A stretch of 64,000 nt of DNA from Actinophytocola algeriensis (GTDB lineage Bacteria; Actinomycetota; Actinomycetes; Mycobacteriales; Pseudonocardiaceae), in NCBI RefSeq assembly GCF_014203735.1, contig NZ_JACHJQ010000011.1, positions 340,603 to 404,602 on the forward strand, in the 5' to 3' direction. The notes under the pieces are model-generated. The model had not been told where the DNA came from and did no database searches. It worked only from the letters and a program-made list of their open reading frames with translations. Below, piece after piece: positions 17,087 to 25,479 of this stretch. Made by a program: the position numbers and the translations under genes. How positions within the stretch are numbered: position 1 is the first letter of the stretch; each line of letters opens with the position of its first letter.

Positions 17087-17767
17087 ATGACCTTCCCAGG
17101 CGGGGCTCCGGGTGGTTACCCGGGCCAAGGGCCGCAGCAGCACCAACCCGGTCCCTACGGGCCTCCGCCCGGCGGCGGCATGAAGCTCGGCCTGCCGACG
17201 ATCCTGCACCTGGTGATCCTCGGTCTCGGCTTGATCAACTTCTTCGTCGGCTTCGCGGACGTGTTCGACGGCGGTGACGGCTACTTCGCCAACGCCTCCA
17301 CGATCCCGGCACTGTTCCTGCTCGGCGGCCTGTTCTCGCTGCCCGCGATCCTGCCCGGCGACAACAAGAAGCCGGGCATCCCGCCCGCCGCCTTCTCCGT
17401 CGCGGCCATGCTCACGGTCCTGTTCCTCACCTTCTCCACCGACCCGGACGTGGGCACCGGCACCATCCTGATCATGGTGTTCGGCATCCTGCAGGGGCTC
17501 GGCTCGATCGGTGCGTTCCTGCTCGACCAGGGCATCCTCAAGATGCCCGCACCGAACCCGTACGGCCACGGCCAGGCAGGTGGCGCCTTCCCGCCCTCCG
17601 GTCAGTTCCCGGCCCCGCCCCAGCAGCAGCCGGGTCAGCCCGGCCAGTTCGGTGCCCCTCCCGGGCAGCAGACCACCTTCGCGCCGCAGCAGGGCCAGTT
17701 CGGCCAGCCCGGCCAGCAGCCGGGGCAACCCGGTACTCCGCCGGGTGGTTACCCGCAGCAGGGCTGA
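17087..17767 (+). CDS. DUF5336 membrane protein (34-kDa antigen-like, Rv0954 position)
   Basis: A 226-residue protein with a Gly/Pro/Gln-rich N-terminus (~30 residues), four hydrophobic helices (LHLVILGLGLINFFVGFA; ALFLLGGLFSLPAIL; FSVAAMLTVLFLTF; ILIMVFGILQGLGSIGAFLL) and a long Pro/Gln/Gly-rich C-terminal tail. This layout matches mycobacterial Rv0954, in the same place after sucCD. The role is not established; homologues are envelope-associated and interact with growth and division proteins. GAGGAGAGCAACGCG precedes ATG 17087. Confidence 0.85.
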   Translation: MTFPGGAPGGYPGQGPQQHQPGPYGPPPGGGMKLGLPTILHLVILGLGLINFFVGFADVFDGGDGYFANASTIPALFLLGGLFSLPAILPGDNKKPGIPPAAFSVAAMLTVLFLTFSTDPDVGTGTILIMVFGILQGLGSIGAFLLDQGILKMPAPNPYGHGQAGGAFPPSGQFPAPPQQQPGQPGQFGAPPGQQTTFAPQQGQFGQPGQQPGQPGTPPGGYPQQG

Positions 17768-17782
17768 GCCCACGCATTTCAC

Positions 17783-17820
17783 TCGATGGGGTGGTCGCCG
17801 GACGGCGGCCACCCCATCGA
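17783..17820 (+). terminator. Hairpin terminator after the DUF5336 gene
   Basis: TCGATGGGGTGG (17783-17794) pairs perfectly with CCACCCCATCGA (17809-17820), with an inner CGCC/GGCG stem. No U-tract. Confidence 0.75.
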
Positions 17821-17901
17821 CGTGTGTCGGGCCGTTCACCTGATCCGGTATCGGCGGCGTGGCTCACCCGCCCGGCCAAGTCCACATGCGACCGTGGCCG
17901 C

Positions 17902-19308
17902 ATGGCCCCTGACCTCGACGAACCCGCCCAGCCGGGAGCACTCAGCCACGAACTAGCGGAAGCCGCGGCCAGCGACACGGCCGGTCTCCGGGCCGAGGCG
18001 CCGACGCTGACCAGGATCCGCGTCCTGGCACTCGCCACGCTCGGCCCGCTCCTCACCGGTTACCTCGCGCTCGCCGCGCTGCTCGCGCTCGTCACCGCGA
18101 TCGCCACCAACGCGCACGTCACGACCGCCGGCGTGCTGGACGCGGCACTGCCCGTGTGGCTCGCCGCGCACCAGGTGCCGGTGCGGATCTCCGGGCTCGA
18201 ACTGGGTGTGCTGCCACTGCTGCCGACCATCGGCCTCGCCGCGCTCACCGCGAAGGCCGCGTCCAGCGCGGCGGCACGGCTGGACCTGCAGAGACCCGCT
18301 CAGGCGGCCAAGCTGATCGCGATCATCGCGGCGGCACACGGGATGGCGGGCATGGTCGTCGCCGCGCTGTCGGCCCACGGGGACGTCACCGCCGACCCGC
18401 TCTCGGCCCTGTACTACCCGGCACTGGTGTCCGCGCTGGCCGCCACCGCCGGGGTCGCGCGCCGCGGCGGCGTGCTCGCCGCGATCGGCCGCCGCGCCGA
18501 CCAGGTCGCCGTCGCCGGGCTCCGCGCCGGCGCGCTCGCGGTCGTGCTGCTGCTCGCCGCGGGCGGGGCGCTGTTGACGTTCGGGCTGCTCACGTCCATC
18601 GCGGCGACCCGCGACATGCTTCCGGCCGGCGCGGGCAACGCGATCGGCATGCTGTTGTTGTCGATCGGGTACCTGCCGAACGCCATGGTCGCCGCGACCG
18701 GGTTCCTCGCCGGTTTGGGGTTCTCGATCGGCTCGGTCGCGATGTCACCGCTCGAGTTCGACGGTGGGCCGATACCCGCGGTGCCGCTGCTCGCGGCGTT
18801 GCCCGAGCACGAAGCCGTGTGGTGGCCCGTGCTGTTCGTGGTGCCGCTCGCGGTGGGGGTGCTGGTGGGGTGGCGGCTGCGGTTCGTCGACGACGACCCG
18901 CTGGCGCGACTTCGTGGGGTCGCGGTGGCCGCAGGTGTGGTCGCGATGGCGTTCGTGGTGCTGGGCGGCAGCGCGGGCGGGCACCTGGGGCGCGGCCCGT
19001 TCGACCCGGTCAGCATGCGTGCGGCCGCGTTGTCGATTGCGCTCGTGTTGTGGACGGCCGTGCCCGCCGCGGTGGCGGCGTGGTTCGGCGGGCCGCGCCC
19101 GGCCGCGCAACGCCTGCCGGGCCTGATCGATGACGAGCCGGAACCCGTGGTGGTGGACCAGGAAGCGGAACCGGAGGACCGGCAGGAGGACGCCGACGAG
19201 GAACCCGGGGAAGAAGAGGACGAGGCGGAAGAAGCGGACGACGAGCCTGACGAGCTGCCCGGGCCGCGGGACGCGGTCGAGAAGTCCGGCGAGGTGGTCC
19301 GCGACTGA
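17902..19308 (+). CDS. perM: PerM-like DUF6350 membrane protein (Rv0955 position)
   Basis: A 468-residue polytopic protein with about ten helices, a short cytoplasmic N-terminus and a strongly acidic C-terminal tail of ~60 residues (EEPGEEEDEAEEADDEPDEL). Mycobacterial PerM (Rv0955), in the same gene order between the DUF5336 gene and purN, supports cell division and cell-wall integrity at low pH or Mg by stabilising FtsB; transferring that role here is inference. ATG 17902 is the first good start, but no strong ribosome site is visible. The acidic tail could bind cations or partners. Confidence 0.8.
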   Translation: MAPDLDEPAQPGALSHELAEAAASDTAGLRAEAPTLTRIRVLALATLGPLLTGYLALAALLALVTAIATNAHVTTAGVLDAALPVWLAAHQVPVRISGLELGVLPLLPTIGLAALTAKAASSAAARLDLQRPAQAAKLIAIIAAAHGMAGMVVAALSAHGDVTADPLSALYYPALVSALAATAGVARRGGVLAAIGRRADQVAVAGLRAGALAVVLLLAAGGALLTFGLLTSIAATRDMLPAGAGNAIGMLLLSIGYLPNAMVAATGFLAGLGFSIGSVAMSPLEFDGGPIPAVPLLAALPEHEAVWWPVLFVVPLAVGVLVGWRLRFVDDDPLARLRGVAVAAGVVAMAFVVLGGSAGGHLGRGPFDPVSMRAAALSIALVLWTAVPAAVAAWFGGPRPAAQRLPGLIDDEPEPVVVDQEAEPEDRQEDADEEPGEEEDEAEEADDEPDELPGPRDAVEKSGEVVRD

Positions 19309-19355
19309 TGTCCCGACGGTGACCGCCAGGACGTCGAACGTCCCGGCGGCGCCTC

Positions 19356-20153
19356 TCAGGGCAGGTGGGCCAGTTGCCGGATGTCGAACGCGATGTCGTT
19401 CAGCGGGGCCGTCGTGCCGTTCTCGCGGAAGAAGTTCCACAGCTCGAGCGCGTGGTAGAGCCGGTACAGCTCGATCCGTGCGAGCCCGCTGCGCGGCAGC
19501 GGCCCGTACCCCGCCAGCAGGCCCGCGTACTTGGCCGGCGACCGGGACAGCTCGTACTGGATGGTCTTGGCGAGGTCGGTCATCGGGTCGGCGGAGATCG
19601 CGTTCTCCACGTCGATGAACCCGCTCACCCGCCACCGGTCGCCGTCCGGCTCGACGAGCACGTTCCCCTCGTGCAGGTCGTTGTGGCACAGCACCGCGCC
19701 GGCGCACAGCCCGAACAGGCCCGCCCGCTCCGCCACCCGTTCGGTCGCCAGCTCGTGTGTCGCGGGGTCGCCGCCCAACTCGCGGAACCGGTCGAGCGTC
19801 ACGCGGAACTGCCTGCGCATGTAGGCCGTGTTGTGGTGCTCCGGGTCCACGATCTCGGTCGTGATGTACCCGAACTCGGGCTGGGTCAGCTGGTGGATGG
19901 TGTGGAGCAGCTCGCCGATCTGGCGGTACACGTCGCGGTGGCACTGCGGCGGCACCTGCGCGTCCGACAGCGGCGTTCCCGGCACCAGCGTCATGGTCGT
20001 GACGCCGTCCTCGACGGCCACGACCGACGGCACCCCCGGCACACCCGCCAGCAGCGAGTAGACGTGGACCTCTTTGGCTTGCCGCCACCGCGACTCCTCG
20101 GCGTACCGCTTCCGGATCAGCGGTTCGCCGGGCACGCGCTCGGTGATGTGCAC
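19356..20153 (-). CDS. Aminoglycoside-phosphotransferase-like kinase (APH family)
   Basis: A 265-residue protein-kinase-like small-molecule kinase. The catalytic loop is LCHNDLHEGNVLVE (H-x-D-x4-N pattern) and the metal motif is GFIDVENAISADP, with Asp as in IDWE/IDFD relatives. The N-terminal lobe is short (LIRKRYAEES gives the nucleotide lysine region). The natural substrate is unknown; resistance should not be assumed. GTG 20153 lies six bases after a TAGGTT -10-like hexamer, so it is probably leaderless. It is divergent from purN and sits inside the otherwise mycobacteria-like perM-purN junction. Confidence 0.82.
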   Translation of the reverse strand: MHITERVPGEPLIRKRYAEESRWRQAKEVHVYSLLAGVPGVPSVVAVEDGVTTMTLVPGTPLSDAQVPPQCHRDVYRQIGELLHTIHQLTQPEFGYITTEIVDPEHHNTAYMRRQFRVTLDRFRELGGDPATHELATERVAERAGLFGLCAGAVLCHNDLHEGNVLVEPDGDRWRVSGFIDVENAISADPMTDLAKTIQYELSRSPAKYAGLLAGYGPLPRSGLARIELYRLYHALELWNFFRENGTTAPLNDIAFDIRQLAHLP

Positions 20154-20230
20154 CACGAGAACCTAGTGTGCCCCGAACGTGCCGGGCGACCGGTTTAGGG
20201 CGGGGATCACTGGCCGCCTAAGCTGCGCGT

Positions 20231-20251
20231 ATGACTGGGAGCCACCGCTGA
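20231..20251 (+). other. Six-codon leaderless upstream ORF overlapping the purN start region
   Basis: TAAGCT (20219-20224), a -10-like hexamer, is followed after six bases by ATG 20231, the usual spacing of leaderless genes here. The frame encodes MTGSHR and stops at TGA 20249-20251, which overlaps a CTG (20248) in the purN frame; TGGGAG lies just upstream of that CTG. It may couple translation into purN. Confidence 0.4.
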
Positions 20252-20265
20252 GCGAGCTCATCTCG

Positions 20266-20874
20266 GTGAGACCGGACGTGCCCGCGCGGCTCGTCGTGCT
20301 GGTCTCCGGTTCCGGCACCCTCCTCCAGGCCGTGCTCGACGCGGCCGATCTCCCCGTGCGCGTGGTCGCGGTCGGCGCCGACCGGCCGGGCATCGAAGGT
20401 CTCGCGCGCGCGGAACGGGCCGGGGTGCCGGGTTTCGTGGTGCGGCTGAAGGACCACCAGGACCGCGCCGCGTGGGACCGCGCGCTGACCAAGGCGGTCG
20501 CGGCGCACGAGCCGGACCTGGTCGTGTCGGCCGGGTTCATGAAGATCCTCGGGCCGGAGTTCCTCGACACGTTCGGCGGCCGGGTGATCAACACGCACCC
20601 CGCGCTGCTGCCCGCGTTCCCCGGTGCGCACGCCGTGGCCGACGCGGTCGCCTACGGCGTGCGGGTCACCGGTTGCACGGTGCACCTCGTGGACGCCGGT
20701 GTGGACACCGGGCCGATCGTCGCGCAGGAGGCGGTGAGCGTGACGCCGGGCGAGGACGTCGGCGCGCTGCACGAGCGCATCAAGGTTGTCGAGCGTCGGC
20801 TGCTGGTCGACGTGATCGCATTGCTGACCCGGCAGGGTTACACGGTGCATGGACGAAAGGTGAGCATCCCGTGA
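20266..20874 (+). CDS. purN: Phosphoribosylglycinamide formyltransferase
   Basis: GART transfers formyl from N10-formyl-THF to GAR, third step of purine synthesis. The ~203-residue product shows [17 protein letters not shown] (phosphate-binding loop), the catalytic block [13 protein letters not shown] with Asn and His, and [13 protein letters not shown] with the catalytic Asp. The start is unclear: GTG 20266 has only a weak ribosome site, whereas CTG 20248 follows TGGGAG and overlaps a leaderless six-codon uORF. Mycobacterial PurN aligns to the longer form. It overlaps purH by four bases. Confidence 0.94.
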   Translation: MRPDVPARLVVLVSGSGTLLQAVLDAADLPVRVVAVGADRPGIEGLARAERAGVPGFVVRLKDHQDRAAWDRALTKAVAAHEPDLVVSAGFMKILGPEFLDTFGGRVINTHPALLPAFPGAHAVADAVAYGVRVTGCTVHLVDAGVDTGPIVAQEAVSVTPGEDVGALHERIKVVERRLLVDVIALLTRQGYTVHGRKVSIP

Positions 20875-22424
20875 CTGACGAGCGGCGCCCGGTTCGCCGG
20901 GCCCTCATCGGGGTTTCGGACAAGGCGGGTCTGCTGGAACTGGCGACGGGCCTTTCCGCGAACGGCGTGGAGATCGTGTCGACCGGTGGCACGGCCAAGG
21001 TCATCGCGGACGCCGGCGTGCCGGTGACGCCGGTCGAGCAGGTGACCGGGTTCCCGGAGTCGTTCGACGGGCGGGTGAAGACGCTGCACCCGCGCGTGCA
21101 CGCCGGTCTGCTGGCGGACCTGCGCAAGCCCGAGCACGTCGAACAGCTGTCGGAGCTGGGCATCGAGCCGTTCGACCTGCTGGTGGTGAACCTGTACCCG
21201 TTCGAGCGGACGGTCGCGTCGGGCGCGTCGCCGGACGAGTGCGTCGAGCAGATCGACATCGGTGGCCCGGCGATGGTGCGCGCGGCGGCGAAGAACCACC
21301 CGAGCGTGGCCGTGGTCGTGGACCCCGCGCGGTACGACTGGGTGCTGGAGTCGGTGCGGTCCGGCGGGTTCACGCTCGCCGACCGGCAGAGCCTTGCCGC
21401 GGACGCGTACCGCCACACGGCGACCTACGACATCGCGGTCGCGTCGTGGATGGGGTCGGTGCTGGCGCCGGACGCGGAGGTCTTCCCGTCCTGGGCCGGC
21501 GCGAGCTGGGAGCGGCGCAGCGTGCTGCGGTACGGCGAGAACCCGCACCAGAAGGCGGCGCTGTACACGTCCGGCCGTCCGGGCCTCGCGACCGCGGAAC
21601 AGTTGCACGGCAAGGAGATGTCGTACAACAACTACCTCGACTCGGACGCGGCGTGGCGTGCCGCGTACGACCACGAGCTGCCGTGTGTCGCGATCATCAA
21701 GCACAACAACCCGTGTGGCATCGCGGTGTCGGAGACGGAACTCGCGGACGCGCACCGCAAGGCGCACGCGTGCGACCCGGTGTCCGCCTACGGCGGCGTG
21801 ATCGCGGCGAACCGCGAGGTGTCGGTCGAGATGGCCGAGCAGGTGGCGGAGGTGTTCACCGAGGTCATCGTGGCCCCCGCCTACGTGCCGGGGGCCGTGG
21901 ACGTGCTGATGCGCAAGAAGAACATCCGCATCCTGGTGGCCACGCCGCCGTCGCGTGGTGGCCCCGAGTTCCGCCCGGTGTCCGGCGGGTTGCTGATGCA
22001 GCAGTCCGACATCATCGACGCCCCCGGTGACGACCCGGCGAAGTGGTCCCTCGCCACGGGCACCCCGGTGGACGAGGCGACCCTCGCCGACCTGGCCTTC
22101 GCGTGGCGCACGTGCCGCGCGGTCAAGTCGAACGCGATCGTCCTGGCCGCCGCCGGCGCGACCGTCGGCGTCGGGATGGGGCAGGTCAACCGCGTCGACG
22201 CGGCCAAGCTGGCGATCGAGCGGGCCGGTGCCCGGGCGAGCGGGTCGGTCGCGGCCTCGGACGCGTTCTTCCCGTTCCCGGACGGGCCGCAGTTGCTGAT
22301 CGACGCCGGTGTCCGCGCGATCGTCCAGCCGGGCGGTTCCGTGCGGGACGCCGAGGTGATCGCGGCCGCGGAGGCCGCCGGGGTGCCGGTGTACCTGACG
22401 GGCACGCGCCACTTCGCGCACTGA
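20871..22424 (+). CDS. purH: Bifunctional AICAR transformylase/IMP cyclohydrolase
   Basis: It catalyses the last two steps to IMP. The 517-residue protein has an N-terminal MGS-like cyclohydrolase domain ([39 protein letters not shown]) and a C-terminal transformylase ([13 protein letters not shown] ~220, [11 protein letters not shown] ~276 with the catalytic Lys-His, [11 protein letters not shown]). GTG 20871 overlaps the purN stop as GTGA, indicating coupled translation. A GC-rich hairpin follows. Confidence 0.97.
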   Translation: MTDERRPVRRALIGVSDKAGLLELATGLSANGVEIVSTGGTAKVIADAGVPVTPVEQVTGFPESFDGRVKTLHPRVHAGLLADLRKPEHVEQLSELGIEPFDLLVVNLYPFERTVASGASPDECVEQIDIGGPAMVRAAAKNHPSVAVVVDPARYDWVLESVRSGGFTLADRQSLAADAYRHTATYDIAVASWMGSVLAPDAEVFPSWAGASWERRSVLRYGENPHQKAALYTSGRPGLATAEQLHGKEMSYNNYLDSDAAWRAAYDHELPCVAIIKHNNPCGIAVSETELADAHRKAHACDPVSAYGGVIAANREVSVEMAEQVAEVFTEVIVAPAYVPGAVDVLMRKKNIRILVATPPSRGGPEFRPVSGGLLMQQSDIIDAPGDDPAKWSLATGTPVDEATLADLAFAWRTCRAVKSNAIVLAAAGATVGVGMGQVNRVDAAKLAIERAGARASGSVAASDAFFPFPDGPQLLIDAGVRAIVQPGGSVRDAEVIAAAEAAGVPVYLTGTRHFAH

Positions 22425-22434
22425 CAAAAACTCG

Positions 22435-22470
22435 AAGGGGGCGCGTCCGGGACACCCGGGCGCGCCCCTT
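22435..22470 (+). terminator. Hairpin terminator after purNH
   Basis: AAGGGGGCGCG-T-CCGGG (22435-22451) pairs with CCCGG-G-CGCGCCCCTT (22455-22470), with one bulged base and a short loop. Confidence 0.7.
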
Positions 22471-22677
22471 CCGCGTCGCGCACACCTCATCCGAGCGGCC
22501 TAACCGCGCACCGCCGTCCGACGGCGCCGAGGCGCTTCGCCGACCGTAAGGCGGCCTCCGCGCACGCCGTTTCGCGTATGGTAATAGCCCGAACGGGGTA
22601 ATCCTCGGGTTTTCACTCACATCTCCACAAATCCGCTGCCGGGAATTGTCACGGCAATCAGAAAAAGCGGCGGATTG

Positions 22678-22706
22678 TTGCCTGCCAGAGTGGCCGTCGT
22701 TAGCGT
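22678..22706 (+). promoter_or_regulatory. Candidate housekeeping promoter of the mce operon
   Basis: TTGCCT (22678-22683), a 17-base spacer and TAGCGT (22701-22706) resemble an actinobacterial SigA promoter. It lies 44 bases before the first mce gene, leaving room for the GGAGG ribosome site at 22740-22744. Confidence 0.5.
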
Positions 22707-22750
22707 ACTCGCCAGTAGATAAGCGGCCTTGGCACCAATGGAGGTGTGTG

Positions 22751-23761
22751 TTGGGAGTCGAGGTCGTGGTCGAGGACCTCTCCAAGTCGTTCGGAAACCA
22801 GCGGATCTGGCAGGACGTCACGCTGACGCTGCCCGCGGGTGAGGTCAGCGTCATGCTCGGCCCCTCCGGCACCGGGAAATCGGTGTTCCTGAAATGTCTG
22901 ATCGGTTTGCTCAAACCCGAATCCGGCAAGATCCTGATCAACGGGATCGACCTGGTCAGATGTTCCGAACGCCAGTTGTACGAAACCAGGAAACTCTTCG
23001 GCGTCCTCTTCCAGGACGGTGCGCTGTTCGGCTCGATGAACCTCTTCGACAACATCGCGTTCCCGCTGCGCGAGCACACGAGGAAAAGCGAGACCGAAAT
23101 CCGGGGGCTCGTGCTCGGCCGGATGGACATGGTCGGGCTCGCGGGCGCGGAGAAGAAGTTGCCCGGCGAGATCTCCGGCGGTATGCGCAAGCGAGCCGGG
23201 CTCGCACGGGCGCTCATGCTGGAGCCGGAGATCATCCTCGTCGACGAGCCGGACTCCGGGCTCGACCCCGTGCGCACGTCCTACATCTCGCAGCTGCTCA
23301 TCGACCTCAACGCGCAGGTCGACGCGACGATCCTGATCGTCTCGCACAACATCAACCTCGCGCGGACCGTGCCGGACAACATCGGCATGCTGTTCCGCCG
23401 CGAACTGGTCATGTTCGGCCCGCGCGAGGTGCTGCTCACCAGCGAGGTCCCCGCGGTCAAGCAGTTCCTCAACGGCTCGCGCATCGGGCCGATCGGCATG
23501 TCGGAGGAGAAGGACGAGGCCACGATGGCCGCCGAGCAGGCACACGCCCAGGCAGGCCACCACGACGGGTCCACAGAGGACGTTCGCGGGGTGGTGCCGC
23601 AGCTGCAGCCGACCCCTGGCCTGCCGTACCGGGAGGCCGTGCGCCGCCGCAAGGACCGCGTCATGCGCATCATCCACACCCTGCCGCCCGAGGCGCGGCA
23701 CGGCATCGTGTCCAGCCTCGACGCCGAGGACCGGCTCCGCTACGGCATCGGAGTGCGATGA
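22751..23761 (+). CDS. Mce transport ATPase (MlaF/Mkl/MceG type)
   Basis: A 336-residue ABC ATPase that powers Mce lipid import, paired with the YrbE permeases. Walker A GPSGTGKS (~37-44), signature ISGGMRKR (~140) and Walker B IILVDEPDSGLDP (~161) are present; ISGGMRKR is characteristic of MlaF/Mkl. A ~90-residue C-terminal extension beyond the core resembles that of mycobacterial MceG. TTG 22751 is chosen because GGAGG is six bases upstream; GTG 22748 would be too close. The next gene overlaps by four bases. In mycobacteria this ATPase is encoded away from the mce operons; here it heads the operon. Confidence 0.93.
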   Translation: MGVEVVVEDLSKSFGNQRIWQDVTLTLPAGEVSVMLGPSGTGKSVFLKCLIGLLKPESGKILINGIDLVRCSERQLYETRKLFGVLFQDGALFGSMNLFDNIAFPLREHTRKSETEIRGLVLGRMDMVGLAGAEKKLPGEISGGMRKRAGLARALMLEPEIILVDEPDSGLDPVRTSYISQLLIDLNAQVDATILIVSHNINLARTVPDNIGMLFRRELVMFGPREVLLTSEVPAVKQFLNGSRIGPIGMSEEKDEATMAAEQAHAQAGHHDGSTEDVRGVVPQLQPTPGLPYREAVRRRKDRVMRIIHTLPPEARHGIVSSLDAEDRLRYGIGVR

Positions 23762-24543
23762 CCAGGCATGCCACCTTCCCCGGCGCTGCCGCGATGCGGG
23801 AGACCGGTCGCCTCTACGCGCTCGGCCTCGACGTCATCCGCTGCATCCCCAAGCGCCCCTTCCAGTTCCGCGAGTTCATCGGGCAGTTCTGGTTCATCGC
23901 CAGCGTTTCGCTCCTGCCCGCCGCGCTCGTGTCGATCCCGTTCGGTGCGGTCATCGCGCTGCACCTCGGGTCGCTGACGCAGCAGATCGGCGCGCAGTCG
24001 TTCACCGGCGCGGCCAGCGTCCTCGCGATCATCCAGCAGGCCAGCCCGGTCGTCACCGCGCTGCTCATCGCGGGCGCCGGTGGCTCGGCCATGTGCGCGG
24101 ACCTCGGCTCCCGCACGATCCGCGAGGAGATCGACGCGATGGAGGTGCTGGGCGTCAACCCGGTGCAGCGCCTCATCGTGCCGCGCGTGCTCGCCGCGAT
24201 GGGGGTCGCCGCGTTCCTCAACGGCCTCGTCTCCGTGGTCGGCGTGCTCGGTGGCTACTTCTTCAACGTGGTCATGCAGGGCGGCACCCCCGGCGCGTAC
24301 CTCGCGAGCTTCTCCGCGCTGGCGCAGCTGCCGGACCTGTGGATCTCCGAGATCAAGGCCGTGATCTTCGGTTTCGTCGCCGGGGTGGTCGCGTCCTACC
24401 GCGGCCTCAACCCTGGGCGCGGGCCGAAGGGCGTCGGGGACGCGGTCAACCAGTCCGTGGTGATCACGTTCCTGCTCCTGTTCCTGCTCAACCTCATCCT
24501 CACGACCCTGTACCTGCAGGTCGTGCCGCCGAAGGGGGCGTGA
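23758..24543 (+). CDS. yrbE1A: Mce ABC permease YrbE1A/MlaE
   Basis: A 261-residue inner-membrane permease with an N-terminal interfacial helix (FIGQFWFIA), five membrane helices and the MlaE signature REEIDAMEVLGVNP after the second. It pairs with the next protein to form the channel through which MceA-F substrates pass. ATG 23758 overlaps the ATPase stop as ATGA. The next gene starts one base after its stop. Confidence 0.93.
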   Translation: MTRHATFPGAAAMRETGRLYALGLDVIRCIPKRPFQFREFIGQFWFIASVSLLPAALVSIPFGAVIALHLGSLTQQIGAQSFTGAASVLAIIQQASPVVTALLIAGAGGSAMCADLGSRTIREEIDAMEVLGVNPVQRLIVPRVLAAMGVAAFLNGLVSVVGVLGGYFFNVVMQGGTPGAYLASFSALAQLPDLWISEIKAVIFGFVAGVVASYRGLNPGRGPKGVGDAVNQSVVITFLLLFLLNLILTTLYLQVVPPKGA

Positions 24544-24544
24544 A

Positions 24545-25414
24545 GTGGCCCTCCTCAGTGACAAGGCGACGGACAGACCCAAGGCGGACAAGGCCTTCCT
24601 GAAGGCAGTGGACCGGCGGTTCACGTTCCTCGACGTCCTCGGCGACCAGATCTTCTTCTTCCTCAAGGCGATCGCGTGGATCCCGCGCGCGATCCGCCGC
24701 TACGGCAAGGAGATCATGCGCCTGATGGCCGAGGTCAGCTTCGGCTCCGGCGCGCTCGCGGTCATCGGCGGCACCATCGGCGTGATGGTCGGCATGACCG
24801 CGTTCACCGGTTTCGTCGTCGGCATGCAGGGCTACTCGGCACTGAACCAGGTCGGCACGCCCGCGCTCGCCGGGTTCATCTCCGCGTACTTCAACACCCG
24901 CGAGATCGCGCCGCTCGTCGCGGGCATCGCGCTGTCGGCCACGGTCGGCTGCGGGTTCACCGCACAGCTGGGCGCCATGCGGATCTCCGAGGAGATCGAC
25001 GCGCTCGAGGTGATGGGCGTGCCGAGCATCCCGTACCTCGTCACCACCCGGATCATCGCCGGGTTCCTCGCGATCATCCCGTTGTACGCGATCGGCCTGC
25101 TGACCTCCTACGTCGCGTCCAGACAGGTGACGATCTGGTTCTTCGGCCAGTCGGCGGGCACGTACGACCACTACTTCCACCTCTTCTTGCCGCCTATCGA
25201 CGTGCTCTACTCGTTCGGCAAGGTGCTGGTGTTCAGCATCGTCGTCGTGCTCGCGCACTGTTACTACGGCTTCCGCGCGACCGGCGGGCCCGCGGGCGTG
25301 GGTGTCGCGGTGGGCCGGTCGGTGCGCACGTCCCTGGTCGCGGTCAGCGTGATCGACCTGTTCCTGAGCCTCGCGCTGTGGGGCGCCACCACGACGGTGC
25401 AGGTGGCGGGATGA
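24545..25414 (+). CDS. yrbE1B: Mce ABC permease YrbE1B/MlaE
   Basis: A 289-residue second permease with the longer cytoplasmic N-terminus typical of YrbE-B, MlaE helices (GGTIGVMVGMTAFTGFVVG) and signature SEEIDALEVMGVPS. GTG 24545. Its stop overlaps the ATG of the mini-ORF linker that separates it from mceA, whereas other genes of this operon overlap directly. Confidence 0.93.
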   Translation: MALLSDKATDRPKADKAFLKAVDRRFTFLDVLGDQIFFFLKAIAWIPRAIRRYGKEIMRLMAEVSFGSGALAVIGGTIGVMVGMTAFTGFVVGMQGYSALNQVGTPALAGFISAYFNTREIAPLVAGIALSATVGCGFTAQLGAMRISEEIDALEVMGVPSIPYLVTTRIIAGFLAIIPLYAIGLLTSYVASRQVTIWFFGQSAGTYDHYFHLFLPPIDVLYSFGKVLVFSIVVVLAHCYYGFRATGGPAGVGVAVGRSVRTSLVAVSVIDLFLSLALWGATTTVQVAG

Positions 25415-25479
25415 GCGGCGCCTGCGGAGCGAATCATCGAGCACAGTCGCCGCTCGGAGCCTGCGAGGAGCGGTCATGA
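25411..25479 (+). repeat. Mini-ORF linker repeat, copy 2 (yrbE1B-mceA junction)
   Basis: A 22-codon frame starts ATG 25411 inside the yrbE1B stop (ATGA) and ends TGA 25477-25479 inside the mceA start (ATGA). It encodes MSGACGAN...GACEE..., like the copies at 7686 and 29732. Shared DNA includes TGCGGAGCGAAT and CGGAGCCTGCGAGG; GCGAGGAGCGG serves as the mceA ribosome site. Confidence 0.75.

Larger units (their letters stand above)
22425..22750. other. Intergenic region with purH terminator and mce promoter
   Basis: The left end holds the purH terminator (22435-22470). From about 22570 the sequence becomes AT-richer than its surroundings. It carries CCCGAACGGGGTA (22588-22600), related to the paired boxes at 4524-4570, and a promoter candidate at 22678-22706. 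No gene is evident. Confidence 0.55.

Noticed and set aside
19356..20153. Aminoglycoside resistance gene
   Set aside because: Only the general APH kinase motifs are present; many such kinases phosphorylate unrelated metabolites.
25411..25479. Treating the linker as an insertion-sequence remnant
   Set aside because: No terminal inverted repeats, target duplications or transposase relics; both ends match codon overlaps exactly.
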